Shown piece after piece: positions 1-8,408 of a DNA stretch of 64,000 nt; position 1 is the first letter of the stretch, and every line of letters begins with the position of its first letter. The DNA is from Massilia alkalitolerans DSM 17462 (GTDB lineage Bacteria > Pseudomonadota > Gammaproteobacteria > Burkholderiales > Burkholderiaceae_D), in the NCBI RefSeq assembly GCF_000427785.1, contig NZ_ATYR01000015.1:62001-126000 (forward strand). The letters are read 5' to 3'. The notes beneath the pieces were generated by a model, which worked only from the letters and a program-made list of their open reading frames with translations, was not told the origin of the DNA and made no database searches. The translations under genes and the position numbers were made by a program.

Positions 1-1558
1 AAGCCTTGCCAGCTTCATCCGGCTCACGGTGCAGCACGTTGCGATACAGCGCCCGCAGGATCTGCTCATGGGTCGGCGCACGGCCGTAGAGGGTAGCGAA
101 CTCGGCCGACTGAGCAAACTCACGCGCCACGGAATGGATCTTCATGCCTTGATCCATCACGCCGATCCAGAAGCCCAGGCCTTTCACGTCCGGCCGGCGA
201 TCGAACGCTGCGCGGTAGAGTCGATATGCTTTGCCGGCGTTGCCCTCGATGTCGAAAGCCAGCGAGGCATCCGTGAAATCGACTCGGGTAGGGTTCTTGA
301 CGGTCTGCACTCCATCGCGTCCAGTCCTGTCGGACAGGGTCAGCACGTTGTTGTTGTAGGAGACCATATAGTCCGAGTGCACACCGCGCAGGACTGGACC
401 TACGTCGAACACCACCACTGGGTAGGTAAAGCTGCGCGGCTGCTCATCGATCATCACGTTCGAGACGGTCACCTCGTACTTCATGTCGGCATCAGGTTTC
501 GGATGCGCGCCCGACGGATCGATACCAGGAACCTGCCAAACAATCGCGTTGTCGTAGCCATTGCCGTTTTTCAGAGGCTCGACGGTGAGGTTTAGAGGGT
601 TACCATTGAGAGTCACTGTGACACGGGCATTGGCAAAATCAGCGTTCGGATATGCGAACGACCAGCGCGAGTAGACCGTTTGATAGGGGACGTAACCTCG
701 GGTGGGCCACGCGACAAAGTCATCACGCACCTGGCGGGGAACACCCCAGAAGTCAGCATCGAGAATCCACAGTACATTCGTACCCCAGCGGAAGCTGCCA
801 TTCCAGTCCATGTTCGGAACGTCGCCAACGCCAAAAGTCTTCATACCAGGGAAAAGAACGAAGCGACGGTGGCCGACACCATAATTGCTGGCGCCCGGAT
901 CTTTCATGTAAATATCAATCGCCTCCGGGCCGTTGTATCCCTGAGCGAGATTGGAAGACGCCGCAGCCTCCGCGCCCTCGGACGTATAGAACTTCCAGTC
1001 CGCCGGCGGATTATGGGATAACGTGCCGTTTACGGTCATCATAAAGGCCGCTTGCTGGGCTTTCGAGCTCGATGCGTTAGAGAGGGTCGTAGTGGCCGGC
1101 ACGCCGGCCATCGCACGGTACCAGTTGATGCGTTCAACTGTCGAAAGTTGATATGCAATACTGACGGAGCCGGCGTTGCCCGAGGTGAAGTTGCCCGTCC
1201 ATTCCATCGGCACTGGCGGCTTCATGTAAGCCTTTGTGAACAGCTTGCGCACCGCTTCTCGATCATACGTATCGATCGGTGCAACTACTCCCATTGCTTC
1301 CGCTCCACCAACGACCTGTGCAGACGCTTTGCTCATCGAACCGCTGAACACACCATTCGGTCCAAGCTGGCGCGATACGACCGGCTCTACAAGCAAGGTG
1401 CCAGCGCCGACTTGATTTAAGACCGAGGTGCCCTGGGCCGCCACGATCCGCGGGGATGAAGAGGCCATGTGCGCCTCTTCGTGCTCGACTTGGCCACCGC
1501 AACCAGCCAGAACAAGCAGCGCCGCCGTGACCGCTGCCGAATTCAGTTTTCGATTCAT
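1..1558 (-). CDS. CAP-domain (SCP/PR1-like) lipoprotein with C-terminal DUF4214, 3' end missing
   Basis: The reading frame runs off the left edge. The N-terminus has a basic start, a hydrophobic stretch and a lipobox (LVLAGC), so this should be an exported lipoprotein. Around residues 120-240 it carries CAP-superfamily hallmarks: RINWYRAMAG, then a SHN pair, SEGAEAAASSN and the GHRRFVLFP block. The last part visible (AGKAYRLYRAAFDRRPD to NVLHREPDEAGKA) matches the DUF4214 pattern found in secreted proteins. GGAGG lies 10 nt before the ATG at 1558 and 4 nt before an in-frame ATG at 1564, so either start is possible. It follows the pilus operon but is separated from it by a strong terminator and has its own upstream region. 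A surface or mating-related role is possible but is inference. Confidence 0.75.
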   Translation of the reverse strand, partial: MNRKLNSAAVTAALLVLAGCGGQVEHEEAHMASSSPRIVAAQGTSVLNQVGAGTLLVEPVVSRQLGPNGVFSGSMSKASAQVVGGAEAMGVVAPIDTYDREAVRKLFTKAYMKPPVPMEWTGNFTSGNAGSVSIAYQLSTVERINWYRAMAGVPATTTLSNASSSKAQQAAFMMTVNGTLSHNPPADWKFYTSEGAEAAASSNLAQGYNGPEAIDIYMKDPGASNYGVGHRRFVLFPGMKTFGVGDVPNMDWNGSFRWGTNVLWILDADFWGVPRQVRDDFVAWPTRGYVPYQTVYSRWSFAYPNADFANARVTVTLNGNPLNLTVEPLKNGNGYDNAIVWQVPGIDPSGAHPKPDADMKYEVTVSNVMIDEQPRSFTYPVVVFDVGPVLRGVHSDYMVSYNNNVLTLSDRTGRDGVQTVKNPTRVDFTDASLAFDIEGNAGKAYRLYRAAFDRRPDVKGLGFWIGVMDQGMKIHSVAREFAQSAEFATLYGRAPTHEQILRALYRNVLHREPDEAGKA

Positions 1559-1703
1559 TTGCATGTTTCCTCCTCAGCAGCGCGTTTCCAGCGCCGATCT
1601 CCGCTTGGACAGTCTTTCAGCTTGAGCTTCGTCGAATGCATACTGAAAGCACGCCGACCTCTGCAATGTGAATGAAACGCCGCGAAATCAGATTGCGCTC
1701 AAC

Positions 1704-1777
1704 ATCACCTCAATGTGATTACATCATAACTACATAAACCGGAGTTGTCAACAGGAAAGTGTTCACATGTAATCACA
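1704..1777 (-). promoter_or_regulatory. Inverted repeats upstream of the CAP lipoprotein gene (candidate operator region)
   Basis: TGTGATTACAT (1714-1724) and its exact reverse complement ATGTAATCACA (1767-1777) flank 42 nt of AT-rich sequence. Next to the left arm is another dyad, ATCAC-N6-GTGAT (1704-1719). Each 11-mer is itself nearly palindromic. The position, upstream of the CAP gene and away from any coding frame, fits paired operators. The string ACCTCAATGTGA here also occurs over the hipB start at 63422-63433. Confidence 0.45.
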
Positions 1778-1807
1778 CGAACAGAACGGTAAACGTCCTC
1801 TGCACGC

Positions 1808-1861
1808 AAAAAAAAAACCGAAACGGCGAACTGCTTTTTACAGACGCAGTTCGCCGTTTCG
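1808..1861 (-). terminator. Intrinsic terminator of the tra/pil operon
   Basis: Arms 1819-1834 and 1846-1861 are perfect 16-bp inverted repeats (CGAAACGGCGAACTGC). On the minus strand the hairpin is followed at once by a run of ten T residues (1817-1808). It begins 8 nt after the pilV-like stop codon, so it closes the long minus-strand operon. Confidence 0.93.
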
Positions 1862-1868
1862 TCGCGAC

Positions 1869-3350
1869 TTAGTAGTATTCGGTGTTCAAAAGTTGACCCG
1901 TGATCCGGTCACAATATGCCGTTCCGAGGAGCAATCTACCACCTGTTGCTGTCCGAGAGACTTCTGTCCCGCCCTTGTAGCAGACTTGGTAGCCGTTGGC
2001 ATGAATGCGAGTCGAGGTCATTCCTGCTCTGCAGGCCCAAGCTTCCTCCACTTCCTCGTAACCACAAACCGTTGGGCTTTCGTCCGGCTTAGGAATAATG
2101 ATGGTTTCCTTAGGGTCCTCTTTGGGTGGGTCAGCCTTACAAGTATTTGTCTGGGGGCCTTCATACGAGTAAGGCGCTCCATACGCACCGTTTGGACACG
2201 TTTGATAGCTCGTCGAGTACCAGCTGCCCGAGGTGCCTGCTGGGCAGGTGTAGGTGTTCGGCCAGCTAGCTTCGGTGCAGGTCACAACAGGCGCAGGCGT
2301 CGGATCAGGCTTCGGATCAGGAGCAGGTGTCGGCGCAGGCGTCGACGCGCCAGGAGCGTGACAGTCGATGGTGTGCGGACCTTCATACGTATAGTCAGGA
2401 GCGTACGGACCACCAGGGCAGGTGCGATACGTCGTCGAGTAGTGACTACCCACGGTACCAGCTGGGCAGGTGTAGGTATTCGGCCACGTATCGACCCAGC
2501 AAATGGCGTCTGCTGGCCTGGATGGCTCCGGCGCCGGTGTTGGTGCTGGCGGCGGGTCTGGCGGCGGCGGCGTCGTGCAGTAATTACCGACCGTTACCCA
2601 CGAGCCAGTTGTGGTGTTACCCCATTTGTCGGTGGTGGTCACGCGCTCCTGCTCTCTATGGCCAACTTTGCCGCCAGTACAGCTAGTATTGCGATACGAA
2701 TATGAAGGTGGAGGTACCGTTTGGCTCGCCTGGCTGTTCCCGAGCCATGCTTTTGCAGCGACGACTGCTGGAACACTGCCGCGCGGGTTCGGCAGCGTGA
2801 CGCCCTTCTTGACAAGATTCAGAGGGTCGTTCAGAGCATTTGTCCAGCCGGCCCCATTCGGGACATATCCGGCGATCAGGCCCGCGAGCTGTTGATCGAC
2901 CTCCCCGGCTGACTTCACACTACCGCTGGTCACCGCCGTCAAATGCAGAACGCACTTCGCCGCGGCGCATCCGATCGGCTCCTTCTTGATCTCGAAGAGC
3001 AGCTTGCCGCCAGGCTGCGCAGAATCGTCAAACGATCCTGCCGCGAAGCCTAACGCCTTCAGCTCGGCGATCGTCGGTGCCATCGGATTCGCGACGCCTG
3101 CCACGCTGGAACCCGACGTTAGCGCAGTCTGATACTTCCGCGCATACGCATCCAGCTGGTCCAGCCCGGACCCGATCTGCTTGCCCCGCCCCTGCGCGAC
3201 CAGGTCTTCCTGGTAGTTGTTGTAGAGCACCGAGCCGCCGATAGCCAACACACTGACCACGGCGCCGCCGATAAGCGTGGCCATCATGTTCCAGCCTCCC
3301 TCATGGCGGCGCCGGCTCGCGAAGTTCAAACGATTGCTGTCTTCTTTCAT
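1869..3350 (-). CDS. pilV: PilV-like type IVb pilus tip protein / minor pilin
   Basis: Last gene of the pilus operon, 493 residues, the usual size and place of PilV in IncI-type thin pili. The N-terminus has a short basic leader ending HEGG, then a hydrophobic helix (MMATLIGGAVVSVLAIGG), as in prepilins. The usual Glu5 is not obvious, which suits a minor pilin. The C-terminal half is rich in Pro, Cys and aromatic residues. It holds two 47-residue repeats (each with WPNTYTCPAG, then YEGP near the end), like a recipient-binding adhesin. AGGA lies just upstream of the ATG. I see no shufflon-type repeats and no Rci recombinase next to it, so the tip appears fixed. Function is inferred from position and architecture. 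Confidence 0.7.
   Translation of the reverse strand: MKEDSNRLNFASRRRHEGGWNMMATLIGGAVVSVLAIGGSVLYNNYQEDLVAQGRGKQIGSGLDQLDAYARKYQTALTSGSSVAGVANPMAPTIAELKALGFAAGSFDDSAQPGGKLLFEIKKEPIGCAAAKCVLHLTAVTSGSVKSAGEVDQQLAGLIAGYVPNGAGWTNALNDPLNLVKKGVTLPNPRGSVPAVVAAKAWLGNSQASQTVPPPSYSYRNTSCTGGKVGHREQERVTTTDKWGNTTTGSWVTVGNYCTTPPPPDPPPAPTPAPEPSRPADAICWVDTWPNTYTCPAGTVGSHYSTTYRTCPGGPYAPDYTYEGPHTIDCHAPGASTPAPTPAPDPKPDPTPAPVVTCTEASWPNTYTCPAGTSGSWYSTSYQTCPNGAYGAPYSYEGPQTNTCKADPPKEDPKETIIIPKPDESPTVCGYEEVEEAWACRAGMTSTRIHANGYQVCYKGGTEVSRTATGGRLLLGTAYCDRITGQLLNTEYY
2139..2501 (-). repeat. Two 141-bp (47-residue) repeats in the PilV-like C-terminal region
   Basis: Unit 1 is 2361-2501 and unit 2 is 2139-2279, both exactly 141 nt, separated by an 81-nt Ala/Pro/Asp linker. 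Each encodes a Cys-bounded module with WPNTYTCPAG and YEGP. The DNA has diverged moderately, so the duplication is old or under selection for variation. Confidence 0.8.
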
Positions 3351-3386
3351 ACGATTCCTGTTGTTGTTGTAAACACTTAGGTGCTG

Positions 3387-3962
3387 CTACGGGGCGACCG
3401 AGACTAGCGCGCCAACTGCACCGGGAGCGCTGCTCGGATTCGGGATCTGGGTGTACAAATTTCCCAGCACGGCTGGGTTTGTTGGCGGCGCGCATATACC
3501 GATGCGGCCCAGCGCTTTCGCGATGCCGCAGGCGCGCTCACGATCTGGATTGCCCGACTTATCCACGATGCTGCCCGTCAAATACACGGCCCCCTCGATC
3601 GCTCCAGTGGGCTTGACGGTCAAGGTCGTGGCGAACGTCTTCCCCCAGGGCGCTGTGACCTCGGGGCCACCGGCGCTGAGGAAGCCAAGCGAACGCAGTT
3701 CGTCGAGAGTCGGCGCGAGCTGGTTGTTCACGTACATGATCTCGTCACCACGCCGGAACGCCGCTTTGTTGGCCATCGCGTACTGCGTCAGCGCCCGCTG
3801 CATGTGAAGCAATCCTATGGCCTCGGTCGCGTAATAACGGCTCTCACGAACAGTTCGCGCCCAATCCATCGCGGCATACGCAGCGACATGGAAGAGGAAA
3901 GCCGCGATGATCGCCGCGACGAGCGCATCGCCTTTTTCACGGCGTAGATTTCGAAAACGCAT
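3387..3962 (-). CDS. Type IV pilin-like minor pilin (pil operon)
   Basis: About 191 residues. The start at 3962 is preferred over in-frame upstream sites because it sits 1 nt after the upstream stop (TGACATG). The N-terminus MRFRNLRREKG is a short basic prepilin leader ending in Gly, followed by a hydrophobic helix (DALVAAIIAAFLFHVAAYAA). The first mature positions lack Glu5, again minor-pilin-like. The C-terminal part has two Cys residues (ACGIAKALGRIGICA) likely to form the small pilin disulfide loop. It lies between another minor pilin and the PilV-like gene. The exact role is unknown. Confidence 0.65.
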   Translation of the reverse strand: MRFRNLRREKGDALVAAIIAAFLFHVAAYAAMDWARTVRESRYYATEAIGLLHMQRALTQYAMANKAAFRRGDEIMYVNNQLAPTLDELRSLGFLSAGGPEVTAPWGKTFATTLTVKPTGAIEGAVYLTGSIVDKSGNPDRERACGIAKALGRIGICAPPTNPAVLGNLYTQIPNPSSAPGAVGALVSVAP

Positions 3963-3963
3963 G

Positions 3964-4533
3964 TCAGATCGGACTCGCAAGATAAGCCCAGGCGCACACT
4001 ATTGACGGGCCGACAATCGGACTTGCGACGCCGGTGTGGGCCGGGCCATTGAGCACGCCTGGAGTCGCGATGCTGGTGCGCAGCCCGGCGCCGCCGGCCG
4101 CCATGACGACCGCGCCCGCGAGCTGTGGCGAGGGATCGCCAGCATGCGTGATCGCTTGGGTGTCGCACACCAGGCCAAACAGATCGTTGCGCGCGCCTTT
4201 ACGGATCGTGAACTGCAGGCTGCCATCGAAAGGCGTCCTCAGTGGCGTGTATCGGGGCAGGAAATCTGCGGCCTTGAGCTGCTCGGCAGTCGGCTGTAGC
4301 GGAAGGGGAAAGCCTGGTGCATTCCCATTCTTCACGATCGACAGGCCGTGCATCTTCAAATAGGCGTCAAGGGCCAAGGCGGCCTCGGCGAGGATCTCCC
4401 CCTCGCGCGCCGCCTTGTTCATCAGCCGATAGTGGTTGAACGAAAACATGGTCCCGCTCATAAACGCGATCCCGAGGGTGACTGCCACCAACGTCTCGAT
4501 CAACGAGCCACCAGACTGCCTTTGCCGCATCAT
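3964..4533 (-). CDS. Type IV pilin-like protein with prepilin leader
   Basis: 189 residues. The leader MMRQRQSG precedes GSLIETLVAVTLGIAFMSG, so Glu falls at mature position 5, the classic pilin residue. The rest is a globular pilin-sized domain with two Cys (LVCDTQA and SIVCAWA) placed for a C-terminal disulfide. It is packed between the PilS-like gene (4-nt gap) and the next minor pilin. It could be a pseudopilin that primes assembly. Family membership is clear from the N-terminus, the subunit role is inferred. Confidence 0.7.
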   Translation of the reverse strand: MMRQRQSGGSLIETLVAVTLGIAFMSGTMFSFNHYRLMNKAAREGEILAEAALALDAYLKMHGLSIVKNGNAPGFPLPLQPTAEQLKAADFLPRYTPLRTPFDGSLQFTIRKGARNDLFGLVCDTQAITHAGDPSPQLAGAVVMAAGGAGLRTSIATPGVLNGPAHTGVASPIVGPSIVCAWAYLASPI

Positions 4534-4537
4534 CGCC

Positions 4538-5131
4538 TTAGGCTCGTTTCATCCGCTCGAACATGATCGACACGTTGTTCGCGCTGTCGCACTGGGTCTT
4601 CAGCGTGCCAGGGTTGACGACGCCGTTCAGCGGCTTAACGATGGTGCCGGCCACGGTGATTCGATCAGCGTCATCGGACAGCTGGTTGACCAGGGTCGTG
4701 CAAGAGTCGCTGCGAACATTGCCGTCGGTATAGGTCATCGCGTCGTTCGGCGAGTTGATGGTGACGATGCCCAGGGTGACAGTGCCGTTGAATCGGTTGT
4801 TGATCACGCCGCCGCCTGGCAGATATTTGTTCTGCACGATGGAAGGGGTAGCCATACTTGCCGTGGTCAGGCCGGTGTAATTGGCCGCGCCGGCATACAC
4901 GTTCTCGATCTTACTGATGTGCGTCGAGACGGTCGACGCCTCCATCCAGCCCAGAAGCGGGCCGTAGACCTGGGATTTCATAAAGTAGACGAAGCCGACT
5001 ACCGCAACCATGACCACGACCGAGACGAGCATCTCCGTGAGCGTGACGCCGGCCTGCTTGATCTGGTTGACGCGGGTGAAGGCCCGCTGACGGCGAGCTG
5101 CATTGGTGCCAGTGGCGATTGCTTGTTTCAT
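4538..5131 (-). CDS. pilS: Type IVb prepilin PilS (likely major pilin)
   Basis: 197 residues with a long leader (about 28 residues, typical of type IVb) ending KQAG before VTLTEMLVSVVVMVAVVGF, with Glu at +5. Two Cys near the C-terminus (SDSCTT and KTQCDS) fit the D-region disulfide loop of type IVb pilins. It follows the pilR-like gene, as pilS does in IncI plasmids. GAGG lies upstream of the ATG. It should form the thin mating-aggregate pilus used in liquid conjugation. No prepilin peptidase gene (pilU) was found in the window, so it must be elsewhere. Confidence 0.8.
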   Translation of the reverse strand: MKQAIATGTNAARRQRAFTRVNQIKQAGVTLTEMLVSVVVMVAVVGFVYFMKSQVYGPLLGWMEASTVSTHISKIENVYAGAANYTGLTTASMATPSIVQNKYLPGGGVINNRFNGTVTLGIVTINSPNDAMTYTDGNVRSDSCTTLVNQLSDDADRITVAGTIVKPLNGVVNPGTLKTQCDSANNVSIMFERMKRA

Positions 5132-5167
5132 GTTTTGTGTTTCCTCGTTTTGTTAGAAAAGAACTGC

Positions 5168-6223
5168 TTAAATACCCTTGCCCATCGTCTTGATCATTGC
5201 GGCAGCCGAGGCGGCCATAATGATGAAAATGATTAGGCCAATTACCACCTGAAGCACTTGCTGAACCAGTGGGCCAAACCGCTTCACCTCGTCGGTGACG
5301 ATGTCCATCGAGGCCTCAGCGATCGACCTCATCTGCGTTTGCCAATCAGACCAGCGCGCGTAGTCACTGATCAGGTCGGCCAGGTCTGGCTTGAACAGGC
5401 CAGTCGAGACCAGGACATCACCGAAATTCGACGCTTCCTTGTTGAGCATGCCGAGCATCGCCCGCACGTGCGAACGCATATACGGCGTGGAGATGCTCTC
5501 GATTTTCTCGAGCGCAGCTCGCGGCGAGACGTTCGCCTCGCGCAGGAACGCCAGGTTGACCTGGAAGATCACGCACTGGAAATCGCGATATTTGGTATAG
5601 AGCAACGGCAGCCGCTCCAACGCCTTGCGCGCCGGGCCGGTCAGGCGCGACAGCGACCAGGTCCAGGCAGCGATCAGCACGGGCATCGCAAGAACCAGGC
5701 CGGTCAGAATGTTGCCCAGCTGCTCTGCCACCACAGCGACCAGACGCGTGATGACCGGCCACTCGCGGCGCGGCAGCGTGTCTTCCACTAGAGGGAAGAA
5801 GTACATGTCGATACCGATGATCAGTCCGGCCAGGATCGTCACAGGGATGGCCACCGAACGGATGGCGTCGATGAACGAACGACGCATCTCGTTCACACGC
5901 ATGACCGACACCGCCAAAAACTCGAAGCCATGTGCGAGCGCCTGGTTGTCTTCGGCAATGCGCAGCAAACCATATTCCGTATCCGGAATGGTGCCCTGCA
6001 TCGCGCGCGCCAGTCGGCCGGCCGCGTGGCCACGCAGGCTTTCGTACCAGTGGCCATAGACCGGCGCCAGACTGCTCTTGCGGCGCACGGAGTTCGCGTA
6101 CATGGCTTTGAGCTCGCCCGACGGCGTACCGCCCCGGCGCAGGCCGAAAGCCATCTTTTGATAAATCGCGGCCCTGCGAGCACGGAACGTGCGCGTTGCC
6201 AAGAGAAGGGAAATCGACTTCAT
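5168..6223 (-). CDS. pilR: PilR, type II secretion F-family inner-membrane platform protein
   Basis: About 351 residues, the normal size of PilR/GspF-like platform proteins. Three hydrophobic segments are visible: around 125-150 (AIPVTILAGLIIGIDMYFF), 175-200 (GNILTGLVLAMPVLIAAW) and the C-terminal helix (VLQVVIGLIIFIIMAASAA). The cytoplasmic blocks between them resemble T2SF domains. The ATG at 6223 overlaps the pilQ stop (TGATG), so translation is coupled. It anchors the PilQ ATPase and drives pilin insertion at the inner membrane. Confidence 0.85.
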   Translation of the reverse strand: MKSISLLLATRTFRARRAAIYQKMAFGLRRGGTPSGELKAMYANSVRRKSSLAPVYGHWYESLRGHAAGRLARAMQGTIPDTEYGLLRIAEDNQALAHGFEFLAVSVMRVNEMRRSFIDAIRSVAIPVTILAGLIIGIDMYFFPLVEDTLPRREWPVITRLVAVVAEQLGNILTGLVLAMPVLIAAWTWSLSRLTGPARKALERLPLLYTKYRDFQCVIFQVNLAFLREANVSPRAALEKIESISTPYMRSHVRAMLGMLNKEASNFGDVLVSTGLFKPDLADLISDYARWSDWQTQMRSIAEASMDIVTDEVKRFGPLVQQVLQVVIGLIIFIIMAASAAAMIKTMGKGI

Positions 6224-7860
6224 CACACGCCCCGCTCTTGCAAAGTCGCGCGGGTGACGCGAGGCGTGTAGCTTTCCAGCGTGTCGATCTCGCGTTCCAG
6301 GTCGGCCACGTCCATCGTGCCCTGCGAGACCCAGTACAGCGCCGTGGCCATCATCGGTTTGCCGGTAACGTCTTCGTCGGTTACGTGGGAAATGCAGCTG
6401 CCGAGCCAGTAATCTTTGGCATCGCCGTCGAGGCCGGCGCGCATGAGGCGCATGTATTCCTCGTCCGGGATCACCAGCTCGACCACCGGCTGGCGGCCCA
6501 GGCGTCCACCTTTGCAGTGCGAGCAGCCATTATTGTTCGCCGTGCGGACCGACTCCAGTGGAATCTCCAGGCGCTGCAGCTGCTCGACGACGCGCTCGGA
6601 GACCGCACCAGGCGTGGCCGCCGGCACAGAGCAATGTGGGCACAGCTTCGGCACCAGGCAGGTATAGGCCAGGCCAGCGATCATGTTGGTGTCGCACAGG
6701 CTCTGGCGAGGAATGCCAATCTCTTCGCCAGTCAGACGGTCGATGATCTGGTTCACGGACAGCACGTGTGTTGTGGTCAGCACCTTCTGGCCAGTGGAAC
6801 TGAGCACCTTGACCATGCGACCCATCTTCTTCTCACGCACCTCGCCCACCATGGCCCAGTGCACGCCCATACGCAGCAGCTTTTTCTCGAGGTTCTCGTA
6901 GCCGATCTTTTCGACCGGAATACGGGTGATCCCGTACTGCTCATACTCAGGTGGATCTTCGACAGTCACGACGTAGCGGTCGCGCTGCTCCTTCGCGCGA
7001 TACAGCAGCGCGTACAGCAGCGTCGTCTTGCCGCCACCGACAGGGCCGCAAACATAGATGGCACCGCGGCGTCGTTCGGTGGCCGCGCGAATCATGCGGA
7101 TAAACGAAGGCGTAAAGCCCAGCTTCTCAAGCGACGGAACTTGGCCTTTCGAGGCCTGAGGCAGAATACGCATGGTGACGTCGAAGCCGCCATCGGCCTC
7201 TGGTACCGATGCATAGCGCAACCGGTAACGCCCACCGTCGATGGTGCGCATGATCGTGCAGCTTTGATCGCGCGAAGCGTGCGCAAATTCGTTGTTCAAA
7301 TGCTCGTACGAGTCCTGGTCCGCCAGGTTGGTGAACGCGTTCGACAGCAGCTCGATACCGATCTGGGCCTTCACCGAGTCGGCCTGATAGATGCGCCCGT
7401 CGATCAGATGCGTAATCCCGCAGGTCTTCTCACGCACGTGGTAATGGATCTCGTCGGCGCGCGCCTTGATCGCGTTGTGCAGCAGGTGGTCGAATAGCGC
7501 CGTGTTTTCGGACTCGATGCGCTTCTCGTCCTTCGCGCCGGCGTCGGAACTTTTGCCATACCGGCTGCGGATCTCGGTCGCCGGCGCCGTATTGGTCTCG
7601 ACGGTCCAACCATCGCGCTCCAGGCGGGCTTGCACGGTTGCGAGCTCCGGGCTGTTTTTGAAGCTGTCCGTGACCGAGATACTAGCCGTCTTCGGCGCTT
7701 CGGCCAGCGCGACAATATTAGCGAGAAGATCCGGACGCAGAACAATCGTTGCCCCTTTACCCTGGCCGGTCAGCAGATATGGGTAGTCACGCGACGCCTC
7801 GGCATTGGCCTCGCGCGCCTTCGACATCCGCCCAAGGAAGCTGGTGATGATATTGAGCAT
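6223..7860 (-). CDS. pilQ: PilQ, pilus assembly ATPase (T2SE/GspE family)
   Basis: 545 residues. Walker A is GPVGGGKT at residues 272-279. The Asp-box region is VTVEDPPEY, and MVGEVREKKMG and TTTHVLS resemble the Walker B and His boxes of secretion ATPases. A C-terminal zinc-binding tetracysteine is visible (CPHC and CSHC). The gene lies between pilP and pilR as in IncI pil operons. It hydrolyses ATP in the cytoplasm to power pilin polymerisation. No PilT-like retraction ATPase was seen. Confidence 0.9.
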   Translation of the reverse strand: MLNIITSFLGRMSKAREANAEASRDYPYLLTGQGKGATIVLRPDLLANIVALAEAPKTASISVTDSFKNSPELATVQARLERDGWTVETNTAPATEIRSRYGKSSDAGAKDEKRIESENTALFDHLLHNAIKARADEIHYHVREKTCGITHLIDGRIYQADSVKAQIGIELLSNAFTNLADQDSYEHLNNEFAHASRDQSCTIMRTIDGGRYRLRYASVPEADGGFDVTMRILPQASKGQVPSLEKLGFTPSFIRMIRAATERRRGAIYVCGPVGGGKTTLLYALLYRAKEQRDRYVVTVEDPPEYEQYGITRIPVEKIGYENLEKKLLRMGVHWAMVGEVREKKMGRMVKVLSSTGQKVLTTTHVLSVNQIIDRLTGEEIGIPRQSLCDTNMIAGLAYTCLVPKLCPHCSVPAATPGAVSERVVEQLQRLEIPLESVRTANNNGCSHCKGGRLGRQPVVELVIPDEEYMRLMRAGLDGDAKDYWLGSCISHVTDEDVTGKPMMATALYWVSQGTMDVADLEREIDTLESYTPRVTRATLQERGV

Positions 7861-7865
7861 CGGGC

Positions 7866-8408
7866 TCAGATCCCCTTGATGAAGGTGAGCATGTTCTTGC
7901 AGTGGTCCTTGACCTTGCCCTTCGCTGGATACACACAGACGCCATCCTGGCGAATCTCGCCGACGATATAGGTCAGCACCGGGTCGCCAGTTCGCACCCT
8001 ACGCTGCATCCCCTGGACCCACAGGACGGCAGACACGTCGTCGCCCGAGCGCGAGATGCGGGTGAGCGAAATGGTGGGAGCCTTGCTCGCCTCACGACCT
8101 GCCGAACGCATACGGTCGCGAGCAGCATTGATACTCGCGCCGGTGCCATCAACGCTCGTGATCGCGGGGACTTCGGGTGCTGACGTCGTCGAAATGGATG
8201 CCACCGGTACCGGCGGGGTTTCGCGAGCCATGTCCGACAAGCTGACCACGCCTGGTGCGGCAGGAGCCGGGGCCGCAGCCGCGGCGCGTTGGGCGACGGG
8301 CGGAGTGGCCGGGGTGGCGCCTGCTGGCATGTTCGAGGTGGTCTGAGCGAAGGTGGTGGTCGTTGCCGCCACTAGACCAAGCGCGAGGACGATAGCGTTA
8401 AAGCGCAT
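7866..8408 (-). CDS. pilP: PilP, type IVb pilus biogenesis periplasmic protein
   Basis: About 180 residues from the ATG at 8408 (MRFNAIVLALGLVAATTTTFA), which gives a good signal peptide. In-frame codons further upstream would deepen the overlap with pilO. A Pro/Ala-rich linker precedes a small C-terminal domain (SLTRISRSGDDVSAVLWVQG to MLTFIKGI) like PilP of IncI systems, thought to link inner-membrane PilO to secretin PilN. It overlaps the pilO end by 11 nt and ends 5 nt before pilQ. Confidence 0.8.
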   Translation of the reverse strand: MRFNAIVLALGLVAATTTTFAQTTSNMPAGATPATPPVAQRAAAAAPAPAAPGVVSLSDMARETPPVPVASISTTSAPEVPAITSVDGTGASINAARDRMRSAGREASKAPTISLTRISRSGDDVSAVLWVQGMQRRVRTGDPVLTYIVGEIRQDGVCVYPAKGKVKDHCKNMLTFIKGI

